Notes: generated from the letters alone by a model not told the origin. Counted from the first letter of the stretch, positions 12,155 to 24,925 are shown. The stretch: DNA of 64,000 bases from Leucaena leucocephala (GCA_037074615.1 CM073558.1:20815001-20879000); one strand, 5' to 3'. Numbers and translations: made by a program.

Positions 12155-13212
12155 CTAAAATGACAAAAGTAAGTTAACGTTATCCTTAATTGACCAGTAC
12201 AACTTTTGACTTTCAAGACTTCTCATGGCGTCCATGCTCCTGACAAACAAATCAATGTTTTCCACAAGTTGGTCAACTGTCCGCATGTGAGTGATTACTG
12301 TTAATGCTAACGGAATGACTGTTGTAGGTGGTGGTGGTGGTTGTGCAACTCGCATTGCATGTTCCATGGTTGACTTCCGTACACTGACCAAATCATGAAG
12401 TGCTTCTGCTATTAAATGGGTTGCAGGCCCTCTTCCCTTCTTTTTTCCCCCTCCTACCTTCTTAACACCTAGTGAGCTGCCTGTAGAAACGGGTGCTTTA
12501 CCCTTGACATTTGGATCATCCCAAGGAACATTCCCACTGCCACCTTGGGATGATCCAAATGTCACCCTTTGCAGATCGTTGCTACATCCAGTTGGGTTTT
12601 CTGCAAATTCATCGGAGTCACCAGAACCTTCTTCCAGATCGACACATGCATTAGCATCGCCATATACCTGTTCGTACACTGGCTCAGGCGCAGTCATCGA
12701 AGGTGCCCAATTGTGCAACCCTATAGCAGCAACATTGCCAAATAAACGATCTAACTCAGCTGAGAATGTAGCCTTTTAAATCTGAATTTCTCGACAGACA
12801 GATTTTCCTAACCAAAACAACAAATGGCAATAGTAAGACATTACTTTTTTCATTTTTAAATTTTTTAAAAATTTTACTCAACAAACAAAAGATATTATAC
12901 CAATTTCATTCTCTCCCACCATTCATCGTCTGCGACTATTAGCCCTTTTTCATCATCCCATCCCAAACCTGTCTCAGAATTTTTTAATTTATTCCATACT
13001 TGCCAGTCCTTTCGCAAAGCATCATATTTATTCTTTAGTTGTGCCTTTTCATATCCCCTATTTATGCACATATTATATCTTTCCTCAATCAATTTCCAAG
13101 CAATCCTTGTCAGACTACTTCCTTTTCTTTCTCCTTCTTGAACTTGTTGCAGACATAGGTCAATGAATAATTTACTTATCTCATTATCCCACGAAGCTTT
13201 TGATCTGCTCAT
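12155..13212 (-). pseudogene. MYB/SANT-like (Myb_DNA-bind_3) accessory ORF of the Harbinger element, damaged
   Basis: The first exon starts at ATG 13212 (MSRSKASWDNEISKLF) and holds a SANT/MYB-like domain with the landmark tryptophans in SKASWDN, RKDWQVWN and DDEWWERM; it ends at a GT donor near 12901. The following exon reads FRFK, then, after an apparent frameshift near 12760-12775, LDRLFGNVAAIGLHNW and a long tail with a basic KKVGGGKKKGRG segment and a polyproline run, stopping at 12155. Such proteins are the second gene of PIF/Harbinger elements and are thought to bind the transposon ends with the transposase. The tail contains a perfect 22-bp inverted repeat (12505-12526/12543-12564). 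A domesticated host gene is less likely given the frameshift. Confidence 0.7.
12505..12564. repeat. Perfect 22-bp inverted repeat with 16-bp loop inside the MYB-like ORF
   Basis: 12505-12526 is the exact reverse complement of 12543-12564, separated by 16 bases. The arms are mixed-composition, not AT-rich. On the minus strand they are translated in frame as TFGSSQG and PWDDPNV. Confidence 0.95.
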
Positions 13213-15304
13213 AATGCTATAAAGCCACCATAGAAACTATCAAATACATTTTTCAATCGGGAAAGGATGAGCTAGTAATAAGTTAACTCCCACTTGATAT
13301 CAAAACATTCAAATTGGACAAAGGTTCCTAATGTTTACCTTGTAAAATTATAATTTAAAATAAATGACCACAAAATTATGGATGCAGTTGGGTTCAATAT
13401 GTATATTTGTTTTTTCGTAGAAATTTTTTTCCCCTGCAATTGTCACAAATAGAAGCACACAACTGTACAAAATATTGGACACATTTCCTCACTACTTCGC
13501 ACAGAACAAGGCCATTCATGAAGGCAACCATAAAAATAATTTCAGTTGTATGCATACGACCATGCTTGCCAGCATACTATCCAGCCACACATTGAAGAAA
13601 GAATTAACAAACACCAACAACACAAACACAGAGCAAACTACTCCAACAGAAAACAAGAAAAATGAACTAATTTTCACATACCAAATATCAGAATGAATTA
13701 ATTTACCAAACATCTGAGAAAATTGATCCACGAGAACTCACCCACCACGCGAGACAAGGGTCTTGACTGAAGGCTTAGCTCAACAACCGGTGATGGCGAT
13801 GGCCAGTGAGATGTACAAGTCAACAGTGGCCGATGGCAACAGCCACGCGACACAAAAGCGATGGCGACACTCTCAAGTGTACGGTCACTACGATATGCAA
13901 TTACCAAATGACAATGGCGATGGTGAGGAGCGCTGATACTCCAACTAAATAGGTGGCGACGGCATCGCAGGCAGGCAACACGTTGTGAGATCTCCCAGGA
14001 ACAAGAGGTGACAGTGACGATGACGCTAGGAAGAAGAGGATGAGCCGTGATTCGAGCGACAGAGGAGCATGGTGAAGAGCAGAGAACGAGCTGGAACGCG
14101 AAGAGCAAGCAGAAGAGAGGGGAATGGGCTGGAAGGCGAAGAGAATCTGCAGGCTTCACGGGAAAGAGAGAAAGCAAGTGAGGACAGGTGAAAAGCAGGT
14201 GAGAGTAATGAATAAGGGAGGAGACCTCAGGCAGTGAAGAGAGAACAAGTAAGGGTAAATTGATATTTTTATTTCCAAAAGCCTATTTACTGTTCCATAA
14301 GCTAGTCCTGCCAGCTTATTTGAAACCATGGTTTTGACCAGAAGCACTTATGGACAAATATGGGTGTTTGGTAAATTTTTTTTCTAAACCACGATTTGAG
14401 CCAAGCCATTTTAAAACCACGGTTTTGATTATAACCAAACAGGCCCATAGGCATGCTGCAGACGCCCATCTACAAATTAAATTAAAAAAAAAATGTGGGT
14501 TTCATGTATTTTCTGTGGAATCTAATGAATGAATTATTATAAAGTTTTAAGAAAATTATTGGCAAGGTTGATTAAATTTGTAACTTCGCTAAAATTTGGT
14601 AGTTGTGAACACATGGACATAATTTTCCCCTAGATTCCCACTAAATCCTGCCCACGTAATTATTTCCAATTATATTGTCTAGGTATATGCATGGATCATT
14701 ATTGTCCATGATAACTATAACACCTCTTTCTTTCTAAATTATGAATTAATAATTTTATCAATTCCTAAAAATACTTAAATCCCTAGATTGAAATGTGATG
14801 TTACAATGACAAAAACGATTGATTCTTGTTGTTACGTACTCGTATAATTGGAACAATTATTTTCCTTCATTGAGGTATTTTCTAGAGAGAGAGAGAGCTG
14901 TAGAAGTTTCAATTTGTGAGTGAAAAGAAAAGGAAGGGAGAGAAAAGAGAAGGGATAATTATTACAAAGGAAAAATTGATTCAAAAGAATAATCAAATTG
15001 AGACTCCTTTACCCCACAAACATGCACACATCACATAACATTATAAATCAGAGGCTTTTTTATTTTTATGAATAAAAAAACAAAATGTGAATATGAATGA
15101 ATGAATGTGTAGGAGAATGATATGACATGATAGGGCACTTTAAAGTTTAAACATAGCCTCCAAATTGGACCCCAACATATATATGTCTGTCTCTCTGCAA
15201 AATCCTCTTTCGCATTTTGCCCATTTGCTCCTCTTATGATGGAATTATTTCATTATTCTACCAACATGAGTTTGACAATATGAAAACCACTTTGCTTTTC
15301 TTAG

Positions 15305-15305
<1 letters not shown>

Positions 15306-15346
<41 letters not shown>
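15306..15346. repeat. (TA)n microsatellite
   Basis: About 20 uninterrupted TA units. Confidence 0.9.
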
Positions 15347-15350
<4 letters not shown>

Positions 15351-15756
15351 ACAAAAGTGTCAGTGTGCATGTGTAGAATTCCAGAACATTATCTCTCTGG
15401 AGTCTAACACACATCAATGATCTCATTTTTCCTTAAGGGAGTGCCTAAAATAGTCATGATTACACAGATTTCTTGGAGAATTAGTTTACACATGATCAAG
15501 CAAGCAGGTCTATCATGGGATAGACTTGAGTTTTCCTTAAGATTTCCTGAACAGAAAAAAAGATTTTATTTTGAACAAGTCCCACAACTCCTTGAGTTAT
15601 ATATACAAAGGCAAGCTAAAGGTTGTAAGAAAATAAAATAGGTAACACTCCTAGTAACCACACTAAAACTTAGCAACAACACAGCTTGTCTTCCAGGAAC
15701 ATTCTCAAGCAACCGAGTCACTCCTCTTTTCCTTCCTCTATTCTTCTTCTTCTTTT

Positions 15757-15866
15757 CAATTTAGAGGCTCATGCATTAAAAATTTGAAGTTATAAGTAAT
15801 ATCGAACTTGCAACTTCCTACCTATAGAAATTTTTTTTATACCATTAGGCTACAAGACAATTGGTC
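15757..15866 (-). mobile_element. Probable tRNA-derived SINE fragment
   Basis: On the minus strand an A-box-like TAGCCTAATGGT (15841-15852) is followed about 30-40 bases later by a B-box-like GCAAGTTCGAT (15801-15811), the internal RNA polymerase III promoter layout of tRNA-derived SINEs. The tail and target-site duplication are not clear, so the ends are approximate and an old truncated copy is likely. Confidence 0.5.
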
Positions 15867-16661
15867 TTCCTTTGTTCCTTTGAATTATTTGGTTTGAGTC
15901 ATTCAAATAAAATATTTTTAGTTGATGAAGATAAATAAAAATAGACCATTCAGATTTAACTTTGAACGATTAGGAAAAAGATAAATAAAGAGAAGAAAAG
16001 TAAAGAATATCATTTTGGCATGATATTCATATATACCCAACAGTTGACACCTACGATAAACCCTTGAGAAGAAGATAATAAATTTAGACGTACAGATCAG
16101 TGAAGGAATCCCAATGGAGAATGTGAAGTTTGGCATGTTACTAAAGCAAGACAAAGGAAGCAAATAAGCATTTCAGAGGTAGATTTCTAGACATAATACC
16201 TTCCTTGGGATTTTCAAATATATTCTTGTATAGATTAGTGTGTGTGGCTATTATTATTATATATTTCTGAGACCAGCCTTGCTCACTGCTATGCACACCT
16301 TGAAAATGCAAAAGAGGAAGAAAAAATATGAATGAAAAGATGAGATATAGATATAAAGGTAGAGGTGAGAGAGAGAGCGAGATTTAGAGCTTCTTAAGAG
16401 TTTTGTGTTCAAAGAAGTGTTGCATGAAAATCATCAGTAAAAATTGGTTTGCAAGGTTTGAAAGGATAGCCGAAAACGAAAAAGATGGATTTCACTTTTG
16501 TTTGGTTCCCTTTTTCTTTTTCAATGATAAAGTGGGAAGAGACTGATGAGATGCAATGATGCTTGAAAGAATATATGTACATTAAAGAGTGTGTTCCCAC
16601 ATGAAGGAATATAAAGCTTAAACATGTTCAACATACAGCTATATATATATAGAGAGAGAGA

Positions 16662-16847
16662 GACCACCGGGAGTTGATCCGAATGATAAGCGGTTCGATA
16701 TCGATTAAGTGAGGTCTCGACTTTGAGCCTTGGCGTATGTAAAAAATTCTCGTTAGGAGACTCACCCACTATAACTAGGTGCGCGACACAGGTTGGATTT
16801 GAATGTAATCGGGGTAAAATTCTAGTGAATCGGGTGAGCAACAAAAA
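16662..16847 (+). mobile_element. tRNA-derived SINE with 19-bp target-site duplication
   Basis: A 186-bp unit with much higher GC than its surroundings lies between two copies of a 19-bp direct repeat (16643-16661 and 16848-16866) made of a TA run joined to a GA run. The head carries A-box-like (ATGATAAGCGGTTCGAT) and B-box-like (TCGACTTTGAGCC) sequences about 30 bp apart, and the 3' end is A-rich (GCAACAAAAAAT), all as expected of a plant SINE. It appears to have inserted within a TA/GA microsatellite. Confidence 0.7.
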
Positions 16848-16866
16848 ATATATATAGAGAGAGAGA

Positions 16867-17698
16867 TATGTGTAAGTTAGAGTGATTATGCTTCACTTGG
16901 CTTGTATAAATTTGAGACTCCATCACAAGGTGGGATTATAATACTAAATTAAATTATGAAAGTATCATATTTTGGGAAATATTCAAGGCATGCAAGTGCT
17001 TTTTTCTCATGAATAATGGTAACACTTTATTTTATGAATGCGTTCCTTGAATTATGATTCATGATTTATGCATTAAATTTAGTAGTAATATAACTCATTA
17101 TAGCTTTCCTAATTTACCAAACGTTTTGCCCATAGATGGAATCCTTGTACAGTATATGCCTTATTAGAGGATAGAGCAAAATGAGAATTGAATTAGATTC
17201 ATAACTTATGAATTTAATAATCACAAATCTAAAGTTAAAATCTTTCCTTAATAAAAATAATTATATATTCTCAGCGAAATAATGGGGAAAAAAATTAATG
17301 ACAAGAACATTATTTGCATAAATATTTAAGTTAAAGAGGGTTTATGGTAAAATTCTAAAAATTTGGAAAATTTATTTGGTCATAACCCCAAAACTCTCAG
17401 GTAATGTATAATTTAGCCTTTGCATCCCAACCTCATGCCAATAACAACTGACCACACAGATAACCCGTACAGATGCTATCAGGAGCTGGGAATTTTGGGA
17501 CACAAGTAACAATAAGACGATAAATCGTAGGGATCTATTATCAAGAGACAAAATTCACTACCAACCAAAAAGCTGAACTAATAATTTAGCCCTTTAACTT
17601 GGTGATGAAAGGCCACTGCAACATCAATGTTACAATTAAACATTCAGCTGCTAAGTATATACGAATCATTCACATTAGCCAATACCAAACAGTCATCA
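16867..17698. other. Spacer and probable 3' UTR downstream of DEX1
   Basis: No gene seen. The last few hundred bases next to the DEX1 stop (about 17400-17698) are less AT-rich and probably hold its 3' UTR and polyadenylation region. Confidence 0.4.
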
Positions 17699-20600
17699 CT
17701 AGTCAGTGTTTCTCGAAAAAGATGGAAGTGGCATCGCGTCTTGTGGGCGGAGGATAACAAGTATGCCAAACATCCCAAGCATTGGTAGGACAAGCAACCA
17801 CTTCAGCAGCTTATAGTAGTACATATGGAATGTAAGGGAGAACTCATCAGAGAAATGGAGTCCATTCTTGTCAACCATCTCGACCAAAACTGTTCCTGTT
17901 GTCCTAACTGCCACAGTTGGAAGCTTAATCCGATATTTCCCTGGGTTATGATAGATCTGGCTCTGCTTTACGGTTCTCTCTCCTTGGTAATTACCAGGGA
18001 CTAGCAAGGATGTCTGATGAATTTACACAAACATGCAAGGAAAATGATAAATAAGATTTGGGTACTCAAAGGAGGAAAAATAATGCAAAATAAATTTCGT
18101 CATGAACTTACAGTGACATTGTATGGTCCTTGATGCCCAGATGGATATCTGTACTTATCTACAATCTCAATTTCCACCCAAAATTTCTTGCCTTCTTCAT
18201 CCCGGAAAGATCTAGAAGGATGGGTCACATAGATACCTTGACGATTGTGCCTGTTTGCTACATTATTTCTTCCTTGATTAGGCAGTCTCCATGCCTGAAA
18301 GAGGTTACAAGGCAAAAGTTAAAATAGAAATCTTCACAAAAAAGGTTTCGCAATTAAATTTGGAATATATCATGCCTTCAAGGGATGATGAGGGGAAGGA
18401 GTTGAGAAGCAAAAGACATTTCCATTCATAGTGGTGACGATAAGATCAAGATCATCCCCTCCATCAACATTGTCCGCCAAAACCATACTATATCTGCAAC
18501 AAAAGTGACTCAAAGTTAACTTCTGAAAAGGTCACAGAGAAGGGAAACACATGACACAAGGATTCAATAATATCTTACGAAGTTTCACCAATGTCAACAA
18601 CATCAGCACATCCAGTAGGTCCATCAATGAGATACAGATAACCATCAAATGACGAGGTAACAATAGTCAATCCCTTCTTTTTCTCCCCATGTTTACTCAA
18701 ATCGACTAAAAGAACTTGATTCATAACTCTTCCATGAGTTCGGTATGGATAGTGTCCAACAGATGACCCATCTCTGCCATCAAGAACATGAATCTTTCCA
18801 GATAGTGTTGGCACCACTAACTCAGTATGACCATCTCCATCAACATCACCTATTGTTGGACCCTGCAGAACATAATATCAGGTGACATTATCAATCATAT
18901 GTCATAAACTTTGAGAATTGGACAAATGATTCCTATTTAGAGAAGGATGAAAGTAATGGAATTTGTGCAGAATTACAAAGAAATGCAAGGATAATTTGTA
19001 ACTAAATTACACCAGTTGAAGGGCTATTTTATGTAGCACCAAAGGGTTTTCCCACAGTTCATAATTTCTTTTAAAGTGAAAGTGTCCAGATTTTATAGAC
19101 AATCTGAAGGCCAAGTAGGAAGGATCTAATAATATCCGAAATTGATTAACCCATAAAGGAATTTTCAGTTACTACAAGTGACAACAATCCAAAGAACAGA
19201 TGACGCCAAGTTTTTTAAAAATAGAACTTTAACTAAAACCTCTATTGCTAATCCTCTGCCCTCCCAAACTTTGAAGGAACCCACATCCTCCTCTTTCTTC
19301 CCTCCAATAAAATTTCTTATTGGGTCCAAAGGGAAAAGATTTTTCTATATAAAAGTTAGAATTACCATACAATTTATTATTTTGGGTTAGCCTCCCCATT
19401 TTAATATTTAAAGCTCAAATAACGGATTATGTCCAAAACCCCTTAACCTTACAACCTGAATCACGGACACTGAATCACCGCCTACATGTTCCAGTTGTAT
19501 GCATTAAGCAAAAACTGCAGATCTTCTTGGCAATCAAACACTCATCAATAATACACATGACCCCTTTTGAAGTATCTTCGGGCATTGGCATCCAAAGAGA
19601 TCGAAGGTTTGTTTAGTCAGCCAATGGATGCAATTTCATCAGTACTAATACAACTATACTACTGTAACAATATACAACAGTTTCATAATACTAAGACCTG
19701 GACAGCTGCCTGCAGCCCGATTCCATGATATCAAAGGGTATTTTTTAGTTTAGTCAACTAGTGATACTTTTGACTTTCCCTTGTTACTTGGCCCATGGCT
19801 ATGCACCACACTACAAGCTAACCAGAGGTTTTAAACTATCAACGTCACTCCACCATGGATGAAAGATTTTAAATTATTAAACCTGAAGAGCCAATTTCAC
19901 TTTCTTCTACATCCTTTATTTTCTCTTACTTTCTTAAAATTCAAAAGTCTCCACACACCATATATGATGTTAACCAAATTTTGGTTGAAGAGCTTTGAAT
20001 ATCTAGAGTATAAGACATTCAAATTAGTAGAGCTTCATGGAAAATTTGACATATTGGTAGTAGAATGCAGGTCAAGTAATTTGTTGATGTTGTTTCAATG
20101 ATCCATGTATGAATCTGATGACTTAAGGAAACTGATATAGGGACTTACCTGTGGAATAAGACTCTTGAGATGATTTTCCCATATTAAAGCTCCTTTGGGA
20201 GTCCATGCAGCAACATTTCCATGCGTGTCAGCAGTAAGTAGCTCAATCTTGCCATCATCATTAATGTCAGCTGCAACAACTGCACCTTGAATCTCAGCCA
20301 TTTCAAGAGGGAACTTTTCTCTAACCTTCCCTATTTCGGAAAAAAAATAATCAACTTTTAGCATCCAATTAAACATGATATAAATACACGTAGATAAGTA
20401 TTTATTAATGCAACTTTATCACAAATAAGCATCTTGAGGTGATAAGAAGATTTCGGATATTACCATGATGATCCAACACATAGAACAAGCCATAGGAAGT
20501 TCCAACAAGGATGTCCAGATTCCCATCACCATCCAAATCAACAACGGTCGGAGAAGCATATATGTAGGCTCTAAAGTTTGCAGTATCAGTACTCAGATCA

Positions 20601-23600
20601 AGTTCTGTAGACCACTTAACTTGCTTTGTGTCCAGATTAAAAACAACAATAGCACCAGCAACGTATTTTCCAATATCAATATCACCCAGTTCTTTCATAT
20701 GATCCTGGTTGTCATAATACCTGTCAGCTTCAAAAGTGGCAATTACTGACAGACCAGTAAAGTGGTAAACCGCACTTCTTACAAGATAAACCACACTAAT
20801 AAAACCAACTCTCTCATTCTTAAATCAATGTCAGAAATCATATCGCATCATTTTTTGTGTAAAAAGGTGGGAAAATTCCCAATTTCTCAATTTCATAAAT
20901 TATCAACAAACTCCAGTGCAATTGCCCAACAAATAAAGCAAAAGGATGAGAAAATGATTTTAGCACGAGTACAATTGTATGCTGTCTTGATATTCTGAAA
21001 AAACTTCAATCTCAACAAGTTGCTATAGACAAGATAAGGATTAAGTGAAATGTTATGGACATTATTCTGCAGCAAATGTGATAATCAATACATCAAATGA
21101 TCACCCATAAGGTTCCTATTTTTCTCAATTAGCAGAAGTTCAAAAATGAACTTGGTTGTGGTTACACGGTGATTTTTCAAATAAAAGTTAAAAATGCCAT
21201 GCAATCCATCATTTTCATCCTAAAATTGGGAATCATCCGCATTTACTCATCCATTGTTCAAAATTATATCCCCATTTGTCCATACACCATACAAATTGAG
21301 TCAAACTCATTTATGATGAAGTTCTTGCTCTGTTAGTAAGACTATAAGCTCTAATGGACTTTCTTTTATCAGTTGGTAATCTACAATGGTACTACTATGG
21401 TGACATTCGCCATTCTATACAACAATTTAGGGGATAGATTCTGTTGCCAGGATACAGATGCAGAAATGTTGAAGGAAAAGCTATTTCTTTTAGAGGCTAT
21501 CCATTCTCCTCTCCTGTAATCCTCTTTTCCAATAAAGTTTCTTTTTCCGCCAACAATAATCACATTAATTGTAAATAAAAACTACACATGATTGTTAAAG
21601 ATTCTTATTTTCAAACATAAATATAAACATACGTTTGTTATCAAGAAAGAAAGCAGACAAAAGAAGACTGGAAATAGAAGTTTAGAGACAGACTCACTCA
21701 TGGTCAAAGAAATAAGAATCAGCAATAACCATTTCTGATACACCATCATTGTCAATATCTGATATGACCTGGCGAAACAAAAATAGAAAAGATGTTTATA
21801 TTCTTGCACAGAACTTTAAAATTTAAGCATATATAAAATGAAGAGTTGGATCTCACAGGAGTGCCTAATATGTGTGAGTCAATATTCACATAATCCTCCA
21901 ATCTCTCATGTTCTTGTTCAACAAATTCTTCACCACCCCACATTGATTCATCAATATAATCATCATAATAATAACTGTACTCATCAGCCAGCTCATCACT
22001 ATTGCGGAATAACTCAAAGGATGAATCAGCATCTGCTTCCAAACCTTCAGCATTTTCCACGGTAGTAGCATGAAGACCCTCATTATTACCCTCATTGGAT
22101 TCAGAACTACCTTCATTTGCTCCTTTTGAGTTGTTATCTTCCAGAAGACGTCTAGAAGTACTGGTTTTATTATCCACATTAACAGTTTTCACAGAACCAG
22201 CATTCAAAGATGAATTATCGGCATTGGTAGGCATCTTAATAGTTTGTTCTATTCGACTTTCATTTTTTCCCTTGACAGGCTCTGGGTTGGACACATTCCC
22301 TGCGCCAAGTTGACTTTCTGTTGATGTGATGTTCGAAGAGTTGTATTCATGTCTACTTTCAATTGTTTTCTTGTCAAACCCTGAATTGGGTACATTACCC
22401 ACCCCAAGGTGACTGTCTGTTGATGTGGTAACTGAGGTGTTGAGCTCATGTCTACTTTCATTTCTGTCTAAAAAATAAAACATTACTCACTGATAGAATT
22501 AAGTTCTGCAACAAGAGCACATTTGACAATAATATGAACCTTGATATCCTATACAACTATCAAAACCACACAGCCCAATTGTCTAGATGATAGAATAATG
22601 CCAAGCTCTAGCCCACACACACTAATGATTCAAAAGTAGCAAAAACTTACGAGACATAGATTTCATTATAGTTGATTCTTGGACAAGCCGATCATCATGG
22701 ACATCAGGATGAGAACGATCTACAGGATCAGAATCTAAGCCTGCATACCAATCTTTGCGCACTTTCCTACGAGGTACTACTAGTTTATCTGACATAATAT
22801 AGCCGGAGACCCTAAATGTGATGTTATTATAACCTTAAAATAAGTAACTTGAGTAATGGATAATTTGTTGATTGGAACAAATGTTGCAACATAGTCACCT
22901 GAAAAACAACACTTCACCATTGAAGGATGCCAAAGCTATCTCTCTCACCCCATCCTTGTCTATGTCATATAGAAGTGGACTAGAATGCACTGTTGACTGG
23001 TGGAAAGCAGGCCAACCTTACAAAGCAGTCAGAAAGCAGTTAGTTATCAAAACCACCTTAAAGATTAGTGAATACTAAAACCAATTAGCATGGATTCTCT
23101 TCAGTATTGTATTCTACTTCAGATACACCATACACCAACTTTTTCATACTGTAAAATTTCTTATCATTCATTCCTTAAGAAGTCCAAGAGATTGAAAGGC
23201 CATATTGATAAGTTAAGAGTGTTGCAGACACCCTTGATCAAAACAATTTGGTTATTTCATATCCATTTATCCAGTACCGAGGTTACTTTGGTAATCTTGT
23301 TAGACATAGGCAAAATGCTGCAATTAGGCTGAAATTTTTATGTTAAGGTCTCACAAAGGAATAAATTGCAGTTTTTTTTAATGGTGTTTGACAATACATT
23401 CTTTGATCCAGTACTGCGGGTCATTCATAAACTTTCTGAAACTAACCAAAGACAGTAACTAGGCCTAGTTTCATGTTATTTTGGGTCTCATTATGCAGCG
23501 AACTGCTGGTCTTTATGAAGTCTTCAGTTCTGTTAATATCATATCAAGTAACAACAGTATTTTAGCAACCTTGTTAGACATCAACTGAAGTCTAAAATTA

Positions 23601-24925
23601 GGCTTGAGTTTCCTTCTTTTTTTTACTTTGGGCAATATCATATTAGCTGTATAATCCTTACCATGTACTGGTATAATTATCATGTGAAAAGGACTAACAC
23701 AAATTCAATTAGCATAAGTGATAAATATCACACTGACATCAGAATCATAGTTAAGAATAATGTGAACAAAATATTCTCAATCAATTTTGCTATCCACAAT
23801 TTGTAAAGCATTTACCAAGAGACTTGTGAAAAGCCTCATAATTTCCAAACATACCTTTAATATCATTTACTTCTCTTTGGTGATAAAACATTTGTTAGTA
23901 TGATGTTTTACTCCATTGATCTTAAGTCATAACTACCCATTTTTTCCTTATGCTTGGTGGAATTAAACTCGGTAGACAAAATTATAGTCTTAGTCTAAAG
24001 TCCTTTAATCTTGAGATTGTTCCCACACATATCATATAGAACTACTAATTCATTTACATCTGCTCCTATTATACAAGGGTAAACATTAATCGATGCCTTA
24101 TCCTTGATATATCTAGTAAGTTTTACAAGATTAAATACATAGAAGAAGATGAAATGCATGCTATTATCAAAAGAATTTATCCTATGATTTTATACCTGGC
24201 ATTTTGTCCCCATCAGAACCTTCAAGAACTTCAAGGTAGTGAACAAAAGAGGGAACAACGATTTCAAGCTTGCCGTCACTGTTAAACAAAAATAACATAT
24301 TTTAGTCAAGTAAAGTGCGAGATTAAGTTGCTAATGTAGGTCCAACAAGTAGTCCAGACTTATATGAAATGAAATTCTACCCATATCGGAATTCAATCAA
24401 CAAAGAAGATTAGTACGAGTATAATTACAAATTTAATAAAGGATGAAAGACATAGTAGCTTACACAAACAACACACTTGATAAGTTGGGATCATAACAAT
24501 TTTACCCGTTAATATCAGCAACCAAGGGGGTAGCATATATACTGGAGCTAACTTCTGTTTGCCATCTTAGCTCCAGATTCTTTGGGCATTGAGTATTTAA
24601 CAAAGCATCCTCATCTCTAACAATAGATATAAAATATCAATTAGTAAGGCAAGGAGACAATCGTAACGAAAACACAGTATAAGTTTCACGGAATCGAATA
24701 GAAAAGAAAATGGAATGTAGACACGTTATACTGAAAATAATACGTAATTAATAAAAAGGATAATCAGAAGAAAGGCATGGCTTACATTTCCGGATATCCG
24801 AGGGAATCATCAGTAGCTTCTCGCTCCCGAAATGCATTCTTCTTCAACTCCTCGCCGAGAACGAAACTCAAGCAAGTACCAAGAATCAAACAAAGCAAAA
24901 GAGCCTTGGTCACGGACGATTTCAT
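17699..24925 (-). CDS. DEX1: DEX1 (defective in exine formation), FG-GAP calcium-binding membrane protein
   Basis: Thirteen exons join in frame to 877 residues: 24925-24786, 24616-24506, 24278-24196, 23016-22899, 22811-22651, 22467-21857, 21768-21698, 20720-20464, 20330-20149, 18862-18579, 18493-18376, 18294-18112 and 18013-17699. It starts with a signal peptide ([16 protein letters not shown]) and carries FG-GAP/EF-hand-like loops: DINGDGKLE (about 81), DIDKDGVRE (129), DIDNDGVSE (412), DLDGDGNLD (493), DINDDGKIE (539) and DVDGDGHTE (584). One transmembrane helix (about 842-862) precedes a short [14 protein letters not shown] tail. The family is needed for primexine and pollen wall patterning and for calcium handling at the cell surface. 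Exon 6 encodes a low-conservation acidic insert with a 33-residue repeat. Intron 11 uses a GC donor. Length matches the family. Confidence 0.95.
22262..22459 (-). repeat. 99-bp coding tandem repeat (33 residues) in DEX1 exon 6
   Basis: ESRHE recurs at residues 208 and 241, and as ESRIE at 274, with 33-residue spacing; each unit continues as a Ser/Thr-rich TSTxS(H/Q)LGxGNV stretch. Two full units and the start of a third are recognisable and kept in frame. Confidence 0.85.

Larger units (their letters stand above)
9545..14446 (-). mobile_element. Decayed PIF/Harbinger DNA transposon with transposase and MYB-like ORF
   Basis: The element carries the two genes typical of PIF/Harbinger transposons, both on the minus strand: a DDE transposase (10149-11972, broken) and a MYB/SANT-like protein (12155-13212). 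The ends are imperfect inverted repeats: GTATGTGTTTAG at 9545 and, reversed, GGGCCTGTTTGG ending at 14446. Both sides are flanked by ATA; the family normally duplicates 3 bp such as TTA/TAA. The subterminal sequences at both ends (about 9545-9720 and 14270-14446) match the ends of shorter elements at 48306-49269 and 55938-56640, which supports these boundaries. Total length is about 4.9 kb, including a nested 571-bp hAT-type insertion with its 8-bp duplication. 13220-14260 has no recognisable domain. Exact termini are inferred. Confidence 0.75.
14447..16642. other. AT-rich spacer right of the Harbinger element
   Basis: No recognisable gene. It contains a SINE-like insertion (about 15757-15866), a long TA microsatellite (15306-15346) and GA-rich stretches near 14885 and 16365. 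A 74-codon open frame at 15417-15641 has no recognisable domain and is not called. Confidence 0.5.

Noticed and set aside
12504..12779. 91-codon + strand frame
   Set aside because: Antisense to the MYB-like ORF; it repeats the same residues as the sense frame only because of the 22-bp inverted repeat.
13698..14177. 159-codon minus-strand frame at the right end of the Harbinger element
   Set aside because: No recognisable domain; it lies upstream of the MYB-like ORF in normal-GC transposon sequence and is probably non-coding.
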